NCBI GenBank assembly: GCA_017526045.1
Contig: JAFXRX010000326.1
Span: 1-13,444, forward strand
Direction of reading: 5' to 3'
Source of the DNA: Opitutales bacterium
GTDB lineage: Bacteria; Verrucomicrobiota; Verrucomicrobiia; Opitutales; Intestinicryptomonadaceae
DNA: 13,444 nucleotides
The notes beneath the pieces were generated by a model. The model had not been told where the DNA came from. It worked only from the letters and a program-made list of their open reading frames with translations, and searched no databases. Below are positions 1 through 5,678 of the stretch, in pieces (the first letter of the stretch is position 1; every line of letters begins with the position of its first letter). A program made the position numbers and the translations under genes.

Positions 1-49
1 CCGATGGTAGTACCGCCACGCTGCGGTGCGAGAGTAGGTCGTTGCCAGT
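1..49 (+). rRNA. 5S rRNA, 3' end (partial)
   Basis: The first ~49 bases match the 3' part of bacterial 5S rRNA: the CCGATGGTAGT stretch, the GCGAGAGTAGGTC stretch, and a terminal GTTGCCAG that would pair with the 5' end lying outside the window. A strong hairpin terminator follows a few bases later, as expected for the last gene of an rRNA operon. The exact 3' nucleotide (49 or 50) is uncertain. Confidence 0.93.
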
Positions 50-54
50 ATTAT

Positions 55-92
55 GAGCCCCGAGTTCTCACCGAACTCGGGGCTCTCTTGCT
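55..92 (+). terminator. Terminator of the rRNA operon
   Basis: A perfect 12-bp GC-rich stem (arms 55-66 and 74-85) encloses a 7-nt loop and is followed by a moderately T-rich tail. It lies directly after the 5S rRNA. The stop of the convergent minus-strand gene is about 25 bases further on, so the hairpin may also serve that transcript, although no T tract is seen on that side. Confidence 0.85.
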
Positions 93-115
93 TTATACAC
101 AATGCAACCAGCGAC

Positions 116-535
116 CTACTTGAACATAGTGAGCGCAATAATAAAAAGAATCACTGCTAAAACGACGCCTAAAAATATTCTTTTAACAGATCGATTTCTT
201 TCCCTTTTTATTATTCTTTCTATTTCCTTCTGTTGTTCATCGGGGTAAATTTCGCAATCAAGATCTAGTGATAAGCAATATGTTTGCTTCCATCTTTTTT
301 TCGAACATATAAATTCGTAAGTTAATCCTACTGATACTATTAAGGTCTTTATGAAGAGCAATACGAAGGGCACGTTCCCATTTTTTGCTAATATAAAAAA
401 ACATATTATATATGAAAGGGATGGTATTGCTATAATAGGGAAAGATCCAAACTCCTCAAAAAATAAATATCGGAAAGGATGTTCTTTTTTTAACCATTCC
501 CGCAGCCTAATTTTTGTATGTTTGTCTTCCTGCAT
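116..535 (-). CDS. Hypothetical small membrane protein (3 predicted TM helices)
   Basis: A 139-residue protein that I do not recognise. The N-terminus is basic and charged (residues 1-20). Hydrophobic stretches lie at about 32-50, 55-77 and 118-137, suggesting three membrane helices. A charged segment at about 96-118 (rich in Glu, Lys and Arg) precedes the last helix. It lies 35 bases downstream of the next membrane-protein gene on the same strand, so co-transcription is likely. It is the last gene of the unit and converges on the rRNA operon terminator. No clear Shine-Dalgarno sequence precedes the ATG, as for its neighbours. No catalytic motif is visible and no function is proposed. Codon use is AT-rich compared with the operon from position 3607 on. 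Confidence 0.7.
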   Translation of the reverse strand: MQEDKHTKIRLREWLKKEHPFRYLFFEEFGSFPIIAIPSLSYIICFFILAKNGNVPFVLLFIKTLIVSVGLTYEFICSKKRWKQTYCLSLDLDCEIYPDEQQKEIERIIKRERNRSVKRIFLGVVLAVILFIIALTMFK

Positions 536-570
536 ATTTGGAATTTATGGGATCTCTAGCGTCGTTAAGA

Positions 571-1071
571 TCATTCGACATATGAGATTGCCATAATGAT
601 CATCAGTAGAAAAACTACTGCCATAGGAATAATCGTCCAAAGGCATCCGGATTTTTTTGCAAAAGAAAGATTTTCTTTTTGTGTTTTTTGGCTTTCGACA
701 ATTTTTAGAAAAAACGGAGCTATATAGCATGGCAAATCTGCAATAAATGTTCCTAAATCTTCCCCGAATAAAATCATAAATGGCAACAATGTGACAAGCG
801 GACTTAACATCAATATAGTGGGCAATATTTGCCACTCGCCGTTTTCTTTATAGTAAAGGGCAATTTCAAAGAAAACAGTAAAGATTAAATAGATTCCAAA
901 AACACTAGAAACAAGCAATAAAACAGTCTCAGTGTCTCCCGAAGCTGAAAACGACTTAATTTCTAGTAATGCACAACAAAATACTATCCACCAATGGAAG
1001 CGCAGAGGGTTTAGGATTGTTGTCTGTTGGTTTAATGATTCGGGATTTTGAGTTGTATTTATCTGGTTCAT
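571..1071 (-). CDS. Hypothetical polytopic membrane protein
   Basis: A 166-residue protein with a polar Asn/Gln/Thr-rich N-terminus (about 1-22). Up to five hydrophobic stretches follow, at about 26-40, 48-72, 82-102, 107-124 and 143-163. No family signature is recognised and no conserved polar active-site motif is visible. It sits between the DUF805 gene (about 120 bases upstream) and another small membrane-protein gene (35 bases downstream) on the same strand, so it is probably part of that unit. The ATG has an A-rich leader without a clear Shine-Dalgarno sequence. A competing frame at 545-835 on the same strand was rejected: it has basic, unstructured composition, whereas this frame gives clean membrane helices. 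It is likely an inner-membrane protein of unknown role. Confidence 0.7.
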   Translation of the reverse strand: MNQINTTQNPESLNQQTTILNPLRFHWWIVFCCALLEIKSFSASGDTETVLLLVSSVFGIYLIFTVFFEIALYYKENGEWQILPTILMLSPLVTLLPFMILFGEDLGTFIADLPCYIAPFFLKIVESQKTQKENLSFAKKSGCLWTIIPMAVVFLLMIIMAISYVE

Positions 1072-1137
1072 AATTTTTAGGGGTTGATGTTGTTTATAAA
1101 ATGTATTTTCTAAATAGAAATTTGTTGCCTGATTTAT

Positions 1138-1194
1138 TTATGAGTTTTCTTCGCGCGGGTCTTCGCCGTACTTGTTCGGTCCCTTTGTCCCCGG
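1138..1194 (-). pseudogene. Orphaned in-frame C-terminal tail of the DUF805 gene
   Basis: Reading on in frame after the TGA at 1195-1197 gives PGTKGPNKYGEDPREENS followed by TAA at 1138-1140. The G-T-x-G-x-N-x-x-G-x-D-P pattern is the normal end of DUF805 proteins. These 18 codons are therefore the original 3' end of the gene and not random intergenic DNA. They are untranslated unless the TGA is read through. Confidence 0.8.
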
Positions 1195-1578
1195 TCAGCA
1201 AAGAAGAATAATAGTGGGGATGCAGAAGAAGCAGTAATTTAAAACCCAAAGAAGTAAAAACCACCAGCCAGAGAAGTTAATATCGTGCAATCTTTTTATA
1301 GCTACAATAATAGGGATCAAAGCGGCAGCCATACCTATTATTAAAAAAATAATAAGTATTATTGATAGAATCGGACTAGGATTGTCTAAGCCCATAATGT
1401 AACGACATCCACATAAAATAATCCCACAAAATATTAGTGGAATAATAGTCCAAAAAATGGCGTCCTTTCGTCTCATTCTACCGTCGGTTGTGAATATACT
1501 TTTACTGCGGGATAGCTCGCGCAATGCCGCGCGTTTCATCTGGTCGTCGATTGTTTTATTTGTATCTGAATTTTCCAT
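1195..1578 (-). CDS. DUF805 family membrane protein, cut by an in-frame TGA
   Basis: The 127-residue reading frame carries the DUF805 hallmarks. A GRMRRKD motif at 33-39 precedes the first membrane helix, and RLHDINFSGWW lies at 96-106 between later helices. Hydrophobic stretches lie at about 41-60, 70-93 and 104-126. DUF805 proteins (for example E. coli YhaH) are small inner-membrane proteins of unknown function. The oddity is at the end: translation stops at TGA directly after ILLC. The same frame continues past the stop with PGTKGPNKYGEDPREENS and then TAA, and that is the conserved C-terminal DUF805 tail. The gene therefore has a nonsense codon near its end, is read through, or contains a sequencing error. 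It starts a minus-strand unit that probably includes the two membrane-protein genes downstream. A repeat that could be its promoter region lies about 90-145 bases upstream of the ATG. Confidence 0.88.
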   Translation of the reverse strand: MENSDTNKTIDDQMKRAALRELSRSKSIFTTDGRMRRKDAIFWTIIPLIFCGIILCGCRYIMGLDNPSPILSIILIIFLIIGMAAALIPIIVAIKRLHDINFSGWWFLLLWVLNYCFFCIPTIILLC

Positions 1579-1665
1579 GTTTGTTTCTTTGTTGGTTTTT
1601 GCAAGGGGGGGCTCGCTTTGGGCTTATTGTATTTCTATATTTTATGCTTTTGCGGTTTTTATTTA

Positions 1666-1722
1666 TCTATTCGTAGGGCGGAGTATAAATCCCCTGCGTG
1701 AAAAATTTTTTGTTTGATTATT
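1666..1722. repeat. Dispersed direct repeat, copy 1 (possible promoter/regulatory region)
   Basis: This 57-base stretch aligns without gaps to 2832-2888. The first 8 bases are identical. The block around GCGTGAAAAATTTTTT matches at about 28 of 32 positions. The middle ~17 bases have diverged. It lies upstream of the DUF805 gene start on the minus strand. The second copy lies upstream of the lipoprotein gene. Equal spacing of conserved blocks suggests a shared regulatory region or a leftover of a duplicated upstream region. Confidence 0.55.
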
Positions 1723-1757
1723 GCTGCGGAATTTATCGGAGCTTGTCGAGAAAACGC

Positions 1758-2369
1758 TTACTTCTTTTTGCTCCATTCCTCTCTGTACCCTATCCACGCT
1801 AATAAAATAGTTACGCTAATCCAGTAAGCAGCAGGTCGGGGAAATTGAAAAATAAAACGATCAATGACAATAAATAATATAGCAACTATGGCAAAACACC
1901 CTTCATATTCATTATAGCCATTGCGATTGTTGTTAGATGCTGAATCTTCTGTTTCCTGCTCGTTTGTGTCGGATTTTTTTGTAGCAGTAGATGATGTACT
2001 GTTCGACGCAGAAGCGTAGGCGATTTTTGTTTCTGAAAAATCGAATTCTATATCGCCCGCTTCAAGTATTGTATCTAAACGCGCAGGTAATTCATTTGCA
2101 TCCGCATTTTTGCCTAAACGGTTTGCAATTTTTGCGACGTTTGTAAGAGTTTCAATTTCGCCTGAATATGAAATGTTTAGCACTTTGCGGATTCGGTCTA
2201 TGATTATTTTTCTATCTGAAAGTGTTAATTCAAACAAAGGATAAATTTTCGATTCGGGAATATTCAATTCTTCCGCTGCAATCCTCTTTACAATGAATAT
2301 GAGTTTATAAAAAACTTTGTCCGGAAGTCCGGAAAAATTCATAAAAGCTTCGTCGGGTTTTACTTTCAT
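1758..2369 (-). CDS. Hypothetical protein: N-terminal helical (ACP-like?) domain, linker, two C-terminal TM helices
   Basis: A 203-residue protein with three visible parts. Residues 16-86 are helical and resemble a small acyl-carrier-type bundle (VKRIAAEELNIPESKI ... DRIRKVLNISYSG ... TNVAKIANRL). The expected DSL phosphopantetheine motif is absent; only L-S-D occurs at about 50-52, so carrier function is not supported. Residues 117-150 form a Ser/Thr/Asn/Glu-rich low-complexity linker. Hydrophobic stretches at about 157-172 and 178-195 suggest a membrane hairpin with a basic C-terminus, leaving the helical domain and linker on one side of the membrane. It lies 24 bases downstream of the lipoprotein gene on the same strand, so the two are probably co-transcribed. 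The ATG has no evident Shine-Dalgarno sequence. The ACP resemblance is my inference and is weak; the domain order is visible. Confidence 0.72.
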   Translation of the reverse strand: MKVKPDEAFMNFSGLPDKVFYKLIFIVKRIAAEELNIPESKIYPLFELTLSDRKIIIDRIRKVLNISYSGEIETLTNVAKIANRLGKNADANELPARLDTILEAGDIEFDFSETKIAYASASNSTSSTATKKSDTNEQETEDSASNNNRNGYNEYEGCFAIVAILFIVIDRFIFQFPRPAAYWISVTILLAWIGYREEWSKKK

Positions 2370-2393
2370 ACTTTTTTAGGTTAAACGTTTCTT

Positions 2394-2792
2394 TTAGCCG
2401 AAGATGGCCTTTATAAATTTTTTATACAACGTATTGGGCTTAAATTCCTTTTTCACGTCTCCGTTTGAGTCGGTTACAATCGTTTTTGCGAGTACAATTT
2501 CATTGTTTTGCTGTATATGAAATTCTTGAAAGATTGTTGAGCTGCCGTTTTGATTATTCTGGGTTTTCCAATACATTGTGTAGCAGGCGTAATAAAATCC
2601 GTCCGCCTCCTTTTTTGTTTCCATATTTTTAAGCGCCGTTACAGTGCCTTCGTCTTTATGGACAAGCGTATAGATTTCCTGCCGGTTTTTCTCGATATAT
2701 TCCCGAATGGATTTTTGTTCTTTGCCGCAGGAGCATAAAAATAATACTGACAATGCAAGCAGGAATCTGATGGCTGATTTTAATGCTTTCAT
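2394..2792 (-). CDS. Small predicted lipoprotein
   Basis: A 132-residue protein with a typical lipoprotein signal: a basic start (Lys2, Lys5, Arg9), a hydrophobic core, and a lipobox Leu-Cys-Ser-Cys ending at Cys22, which would be the lipidated residue. The mature part (about 110 residues) is polar, with a charged helical beginning (SIREYIEKNRQEIYTLV). It then runs into alternating polar and aromatic residues (FYYACYTMYWKT), suggesting a small beta-rich domain. No catalytic motif is visible and the family is not recognised. It leads a minus-strand unit with the helical/TM protein 24 bases downstream. Copy 2 of the 57 bp repeat lies about 40-97 bases upstream of the ATG. It would be anchored in the periplasmic face of the inner membrane or in the outer membrane. 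Confidence 0.8.
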   Translation of the reverse strand: MKALKSAIRFLLALSVLFLCSCGKEQKSIREYIEKNRQEIYTLVHKDEGTVTALKNMETKKEADGFYYACYTMYWKTQNNQNGSSTIFQEFHIQQNNEIVLAKTIVTDSNGDVKKEFKPNTLYKKFIKAIFG

Positions 2793-2831
2793 AATTTTTT
2801 CTTGTTTGGGTTCTTTGCTATTTGTAAAAAA

Positions 2832-2888
2832 TCTATTCGCATAAACAGGGGAATATCTCCCGCGTGAAAAATTTTTTATTTGAGTATT
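2832..2888. repeat. Dispersed direct repeat, copy 2 (possible promoter/regulatory region)
   Basis: Partner of the repeat at 1666-1722, with the same length and the same order of conserved blocks. It lies in the divergent space between the minus-strand lipoprotein gene and the plus-strand XRE gene. It may belong to the promoter region of the lipoprotein unit. On the minus strand a weak -35/-10 pair can be drawn within it (TTCACG, 17 bases, TTTATG), but copy 1 does not keep the -10, so the promoter reading is tentative. Confidence 0.55.
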
Positions 2889-2904
2889 TTGGGGAAGGGG
2901 GGAG

Positions 2905-2969
2905 TTGTCAAGGAAATTACACTACCGATAAAGAGGTGCTAAGTTCTAACAAAACACCCTACAATCGGT
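2905..2969 (+). promoter_or_regulatory. Candidate promoter and two-armed dyad operator of the XRE gene
   Basis: A symmetric interrupted palindrome spans 2924-2969: ACCGAT, 5 bases, GGTG, 16 bases, CACC, 5 bases, ATCGGT. All ten arm positions pair, and it ends 3 bases before the ATG of the XRE gene. A possible -35 TTGTCA (2905-2910) and a poor -10 TAAAGA (2929-2934, 18-base spacer) put the left arm inside the promoter. Such placement fits autorepression by the XRE protein. The symmetry is seen directly; its use as an operator is inferred. Confidence 0.5.
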
Positions 2970-2972
2970 GGC

Positions 2973-3266
2973 ATGGAAAATTTTAATATAGCTCTAAGGC
3001 TTAAACAGTTGCGAAAAATCGCGGGCATTACCCAGGAGGAGTTCGCCGAGTATGCCAACATGAGCTATAAATTCTATCAGCACATCGAATCGGGCCGCAA
3101 AAAACTTGTCAGAATCGACACAATCGAGAGAATTTGCGCCGCATACAAAATCGAGCTTTTCGAGTTCTTCAATCCCCAATTCAACTCCCTCAAAAATTTT
3201 TCAGAGCGCAAAGACATTCGCTCGAGCGTCCACTACAAAAATCGCGCCACGCCCCCAAAAAAATAG
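2973..3266 (+). CDS. XRE-family helix-turn-helix transcriptional regulator
   Basis: A 97-residue protein whose residues 8-66 are a Cro/C1-type HTH domain: LKQLRKIAGITQEEFAEYANMS forms helices 1-3, followed by the IESGRKKL signature and a closing pair of helices ending with IELFEFF. Such proteins are usually DNA-binding repressors acting as dimers. The C-terminal ~30 residues are polar and basic with no recognisable effector domain, so this is essentially a lone HTH unit. It is transcribed away from the lipoprotein unit with about 180 bases between the starts. The ATG at 2973 lacks a good Shine-Dalgarno sequence (only GGTGG close by), but the HTH domain begins at once, so no later start is plausible. 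A dyad just upstream suggests autoregulation. Possible targets are the divergent envelope-protein unit or its own gene. Confidence 0.9.
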   Translation: MENFNIALRLKQLRKIAGITQEEFAEYANMSYKFYQHIESGRKKLVRIDTIERICAAYKIELFEFFNPQFNSLKNFSERKDIRSSVHYKNRATPPKK

Positions 3267-3307
3267 TAAAAAATCGTAATTTTTTGCCGCTTGCGCAGCG
3301 CGCCCGT

Positions 3308-3382
3308 CTATTCCCCTCCGAGCGAAAAAAGGCAAAAGCAAATCACAATCATCAAAAACGGGACAATAAATACAACTGCCAT
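3308..3382 (-). CDS. Putative 24-residue single-helix membrane microprotein
   Basis: ATG at 3382-3380 opens a 24-codon frame ending in TAG at 3308-3310. The product begins MAVVFIVPFLMIVICFCLFS and ends LGGE, so almost the whole chain is one hydrophobic helix with two cysteines and an acidic end. The start has the best ribosome binding site in the intergenic DNA: AGGAAGGA at 3396-3389, 6 bases from the ATG, in a genome stretch where most genes have none. It is divergent from iorA and convergent with the XRE gene. It resembles in size the small membrane subunits or regulators of transporters and oxidases (KdpF- or CydX-like in size only), but no such partner lies nearby. Chance cannot be excluded at this length. 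Confidence 0.5.
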   Translation of the reverse strand: MAVVFIVPFLMIVICFCLFSLGGE

Positions 3383-3494
3383 AAAAAATCCTTCCTGTTT
3401 CGGGTTTTCTAAAAACGAATTCGCAGACGGTGCAAAAAATCCGCCGCCGATTTTTTAAAAATCCTGCAAAAAATTTAAAAAATTTTTCGATTTT

Positions 3495-3521
3495 TTTAAA
3501 GTTTGACCTCCGAACTTTAAA
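3495..3521. promoter_or_regulatory. Perfect 9-bp inverted repeat upstream of iorA
   Basis: TTTAAAGTT (3495-3503) and AACTTTAAA (3513-3521) pair perfectly around a 9-base spacer TGACCTCCG. The 27-bp dyad lies about 85 bases before the iorA start and about 110 bases upstream of the divergent microprotein start. It could therefore be an operator serving either direction. It is too AT-rich to be a good terminator. The regulator is unknown. Confidence 0.4.
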
Positions 3522-3606
3522 TTTTTGCGGCAAGCGGAAAATTTTAAACCGCGAATTTGTTTCAAAATTTTATTGATTATTTTTTCCGATATTTTAGCTT
3601 CCTCTT

Positions 3607-5196
3607 ATGCAAAAAAACGATGTCAATCGAAAAATGTTGAGCGGCAACGAGGCGATAGCCCTCGCGGCGCGCCACTGCGGCGTGGCTCTCGGCGTCGGCT
3701 ATCCCGGCACGCCCTCGACTGAAATTTTGGAAAATTTTTCGGAGCTCGGCGGCAGCGCGGAGTGGGCTCCAAATGAAAAAGTCGCGGCGGAAGTCGCCCT
3801 CGGCGTCGCGTTTGCCGAAAGCGACTCTTTAATAACGATGAAGCATGTCGGCTTCAACGTCGCGCAGGATTTGTTTTTCACTGCGGCGTACAGCGGCATT
3901 CAGGGCGGCATGGTCGCCGTCGTCGCCGACGACCCCGGCATGGCTTCGAGCCAGAACGAGCAGGACACGCGCTCAATCGCACGCTGCGGCGGCTTGCCCG
4001 TCTTGGAGCCCGCCGACTCGCAGGAGGCCTACGACTTCACAAAGCTTGCGTTCAAAATTTCGCGCAAGTTTAAAACCATTGTGATTATCCGCACGACGAC
4101 CCGCGTTGCGCACACCACTTCGATTGTCGAATATTCAGGCGAAATCGCCCCGCTTGCCGCAGCCGACTACCGCAAGGACATCCCGACGCACGTCATGGTG
4201 CCCGCGCACGCCAAGCCCGCGCACAAAGTTTTGCGCAAGAAGCTTGCCGAAATGCAGGCGTGGAACAACGCCGAGGGCCCGAACAAAATCGAAATGCGCG
4301 GCAGCGATCTGGGCATTGTCGCAAGCGGCGTCGCCTATCAGTACGCGCGCGAGGCTGCTCCCGACGCTTCCATTTTCAAGGTCGGCATGTCGCCGCTGCC
4401 GATTGAAAAAATCGTCGAATTTTCAAAGAATTTTAAACGCTGCATTGTTGTCGAGGAGGGCGATCCCTACATGAGCGAGCTTCTGCGCGCAAACGGGGCG
4501 AATGTCGAGGAGCGCGCGCAGGCGTGGAGGTTTGGCGAGCTCAACGTCGACAGGGTTCGCGCGCAGATTGCAAACGACACTTCTTTTGAAATGCCCGTCC
4601 GCAAGGCTAAGCCGCCCGCTCTTTGCAAGGGCTGCCCGCACATATTTTCGTTCCAGCCGCTCGTCGAGCTCGGCTTGATTGTTGCAGGCGACATCGGCTG
4701 CTACACGCTTGCGGCGATGAAGCCTTTAAGCGGAATGGACATGCAAATTTGCATGGGCGCATCAATCGGCATGGGCGTTGGCATGAGAAAAGTTTTGCCC
4801 GAAGAGAAGGCGCGCAAAGTCGTAAGCGTAATAGGCGACAGCACTTTCATGCACAGCGGCCTTACGGGTCTTGTGCAGGCTATTTACAATCCGCCTTCAA
4901 CGGGGCACGTCATAATAATTGTGGACAATTCCACAACCGCGATGACGGGCCACCAGGAAAATCCCGCAACGGGCAAGCGCCTCGACCGCTCGGAAACGAG
5001 CAAAATTTCAATCGAGGAAGTCGCGCGGGCGATGGGCGCGAAGAGCGTTGCCATATTCAACCCCGTCCGCGAGCAGGCTCAGTTCAAGGAGCATTTGATT
5101 GAAAGGCTGAAAGCCCCGGAAATCTCCGTTATCATTCTGCGCCAGCCATGTATTTTGGCTGCCGCGGCGGAAATCAAAAGAAAGGCCAAGCAATGA
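3607..5196 (+). CDS. iorA: Indolepyruvate ferredoxin oxidoreductase, alpha subunit (short form without 8Fe-8S domain)
   Basis: The protein has 529 residues. With IorB it would catalyse the oxidative decarboxylation of aryl pyruvates (indolepyruvate, phenylpyruvate) with CoA to aryl-acetyl-CoA, reducing ferredoxin in the cytoplasm; the reaction can run in reverse. The N-terminal domain begins SGNEAIALAA with VGYPGTPSTEI near 30-40 and VADDPGMASSQNEQDTR near 115. A CKGCPH motif lies at 340-345. The thiamine diphosphate site starts with GDS at 410-412 and ends with DN at 440-441. Classical IorA proteins are about 600-650 residues long and end with two Cys-rich 4Fe-4S motifs. This one ends soon after RQPCILAAAAEI, so the ferredoxin domain is missing, and nothing downstream encodes it. 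The start could be 3607 or Met10 (3634); neither has a good ribosome site. It overlaps iorB by an ATGA junction. Confidence 0.93.
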   Translation: MQKNDVNRKMLSGNEAIALAARHCGVALGVGYPGTPSTEILENFSELGGSAEWAPNEKVAAEVALGVAFAESDSLITMKHVGFNVAQDLFFTAAYSGIQGGMVAVVADDPGMASSQNEQDTRSIARCGGLPVLEPADSQEAYDFTKLAFKISRKFKTIVIIRTTTRVAHTTSIVEYSGEIAPLAAADYRKDIPTHVMVPAHAKPAHKVLRKKLAEMQAWNNAEGPNKIEMRGSDLGIVASGVAYQYAREAAPDASIFKVGMSPLPIEKIVEFSKNFKRCIVVEEGDPYMSELLRANGANVEERAQAWRFGELNVDRVRAQIANDTSFEMPVRKAKPPALCKGCPHIFSFQPLVELGLIVAGDIGCYTLAAMKPLSGMDMQICMGASIGMGVGMRKVLPEEKARKVVSVIGDSTFMHSGLTGLVQAIYNPPSTGHVIIIVDNSTTAMTGHQENPATGKRLDRSETSKISIEEVARAMGAKSVAIFNPVREQAQFKEHLIERLKAPEISVIILRQPCILAAAAEIKRKAKQ

Positions 5197-5672
5197 AAAT
5201 TTCAGACAAAATTACGAATGTGAAAGTCGCGGGTTTGGGCGGCATGGGCGTGTTGAAGGCGGCTCTGATTTTGGGCGAGCTCTTGTTCGAGGAGGGCTGC
5301 GACGTCAAGAAGGCGGAAGTCCACGGCATGGCGCAGCGCGGCGGCTCGGTTTCAAGCGACGTGCGCTTCGGCAAAAAAGTAATCAGCCCCATTATCCCCG
5401 AAAACGAGACCGACTTTTTGCTCTCGCTCGAGCCCGAGTGGTCGGACGTTTTCAAGGACACGCTGAGGCAGGGCGGCGTTGTGATTTCGCCTGCCGACAT
5501 CGACGTCTCGAAATTGCCGACTGCGAAGGCTTTGAACATCGCGATTTTGGGCGCGTTCAGCAAACATCTCGACATCCCCGAAGAGAGGTGGCTTGAAGTC
5601 ATCGCAAAATTTTTCCCCGCAAAGCTTGCCGCGTCGAACGAGGCGGCGTTCAAGCTCGGCAGAAATTCCTAA
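5193..5672 (+). CDS. iorB: Indolepyruvate ferredoxin oxidoreductase, beta subunit
   Basis: A 159-residue protein of the pyruvate/ketoisovalerate oxidoreductase gamma-type domain, the catalytic partner of IorA. The signature GLGGMGVLKAALILGE lies near residues 14-29, followed by AEVHGMAQRGGSVSSDVRFG, both typical of IorB. The start is set at the ATG that overlaps the iorA stop (ATGA, 5193-5196), preceded by AAAGG. A longer frame from 5148 exists but would extend far into iorA and adds nothing family-like. The protein is somewhat shorter than usual for IorB (about 190-200). Translational coupling with iorA fits a fixed subunit ratio. The next gene begins 6 bases after its stop. Confidence 0.94.
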   Translation: MKISDKITNVKVAGLGGMGVLKAALILGELLFEEGCDVKKAEVHGMAQRGGSVSSDVRFGKKVISPIIPENETDFLLSLEPEWSDVFKDTLRQGGVVISPADIDVSKLPTAKALNIAILGAFSKHLDIPEERWLEVIAKFFPAKLAASNEAAFKLGRNS

Positions 5673-5678
5673 AAATTT

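Larger units (their letters stand above)
3267..3606. other. AT-rich intergenic region between XRE gene and ior operon
   Basis: About 340 bases with long A and T runs, especially 3445-3500. It contains the microprotein frame (3308-3382, minus strand) and a perfect inverted repeat (3495-3521), listed separately. The A/T runs could bend DNA and act as an upstream element for the ior promoter. No convincing -35/-10 pair was found. Longer overlapping frames here have unlikely composition. Confidence 0.5.

Noticed and set aside
545..835. Minus-strand frame of 96 codons overlapping the 166-residue membrane protein gene
   Set aside because: Its product is a basic mix without domains, while the overlapping frame gives clean membrane helices and fits the neighbouring gene spacing.
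1150..1195. Selenocysteine insertion element after the TGA of the DUF805 gene
   Set aside because: Only a weak CGG/CCG pairing is seen, without a convincing apical loop. A selenocysteine in this family is not known to me.
3268..3285. AT-only hairpin after the XRE stop as a terminator
   Set aside because: AAAAAAT/ATTTTTT around four bases is a stem without GC pairs; too unstable to call.
3201..3533. Minus-strand frame of 110 codons across the XRE 3' end and the AT-rich gap
   Set aside because: It runs antisense into the XRE gene, has low-complexity Phe/Lys/Arg composition from A/T runs, and has no ribosome site. The short frame at 3308-3382 is in another phase and is better supported.
5148..5192. 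Earlier ATG for iorB
   Set aside because: It would extend 15 codons into iorA and adds no conserved residues. The ATGA overlap at 5193 with AAAGG upstream is the typical start.
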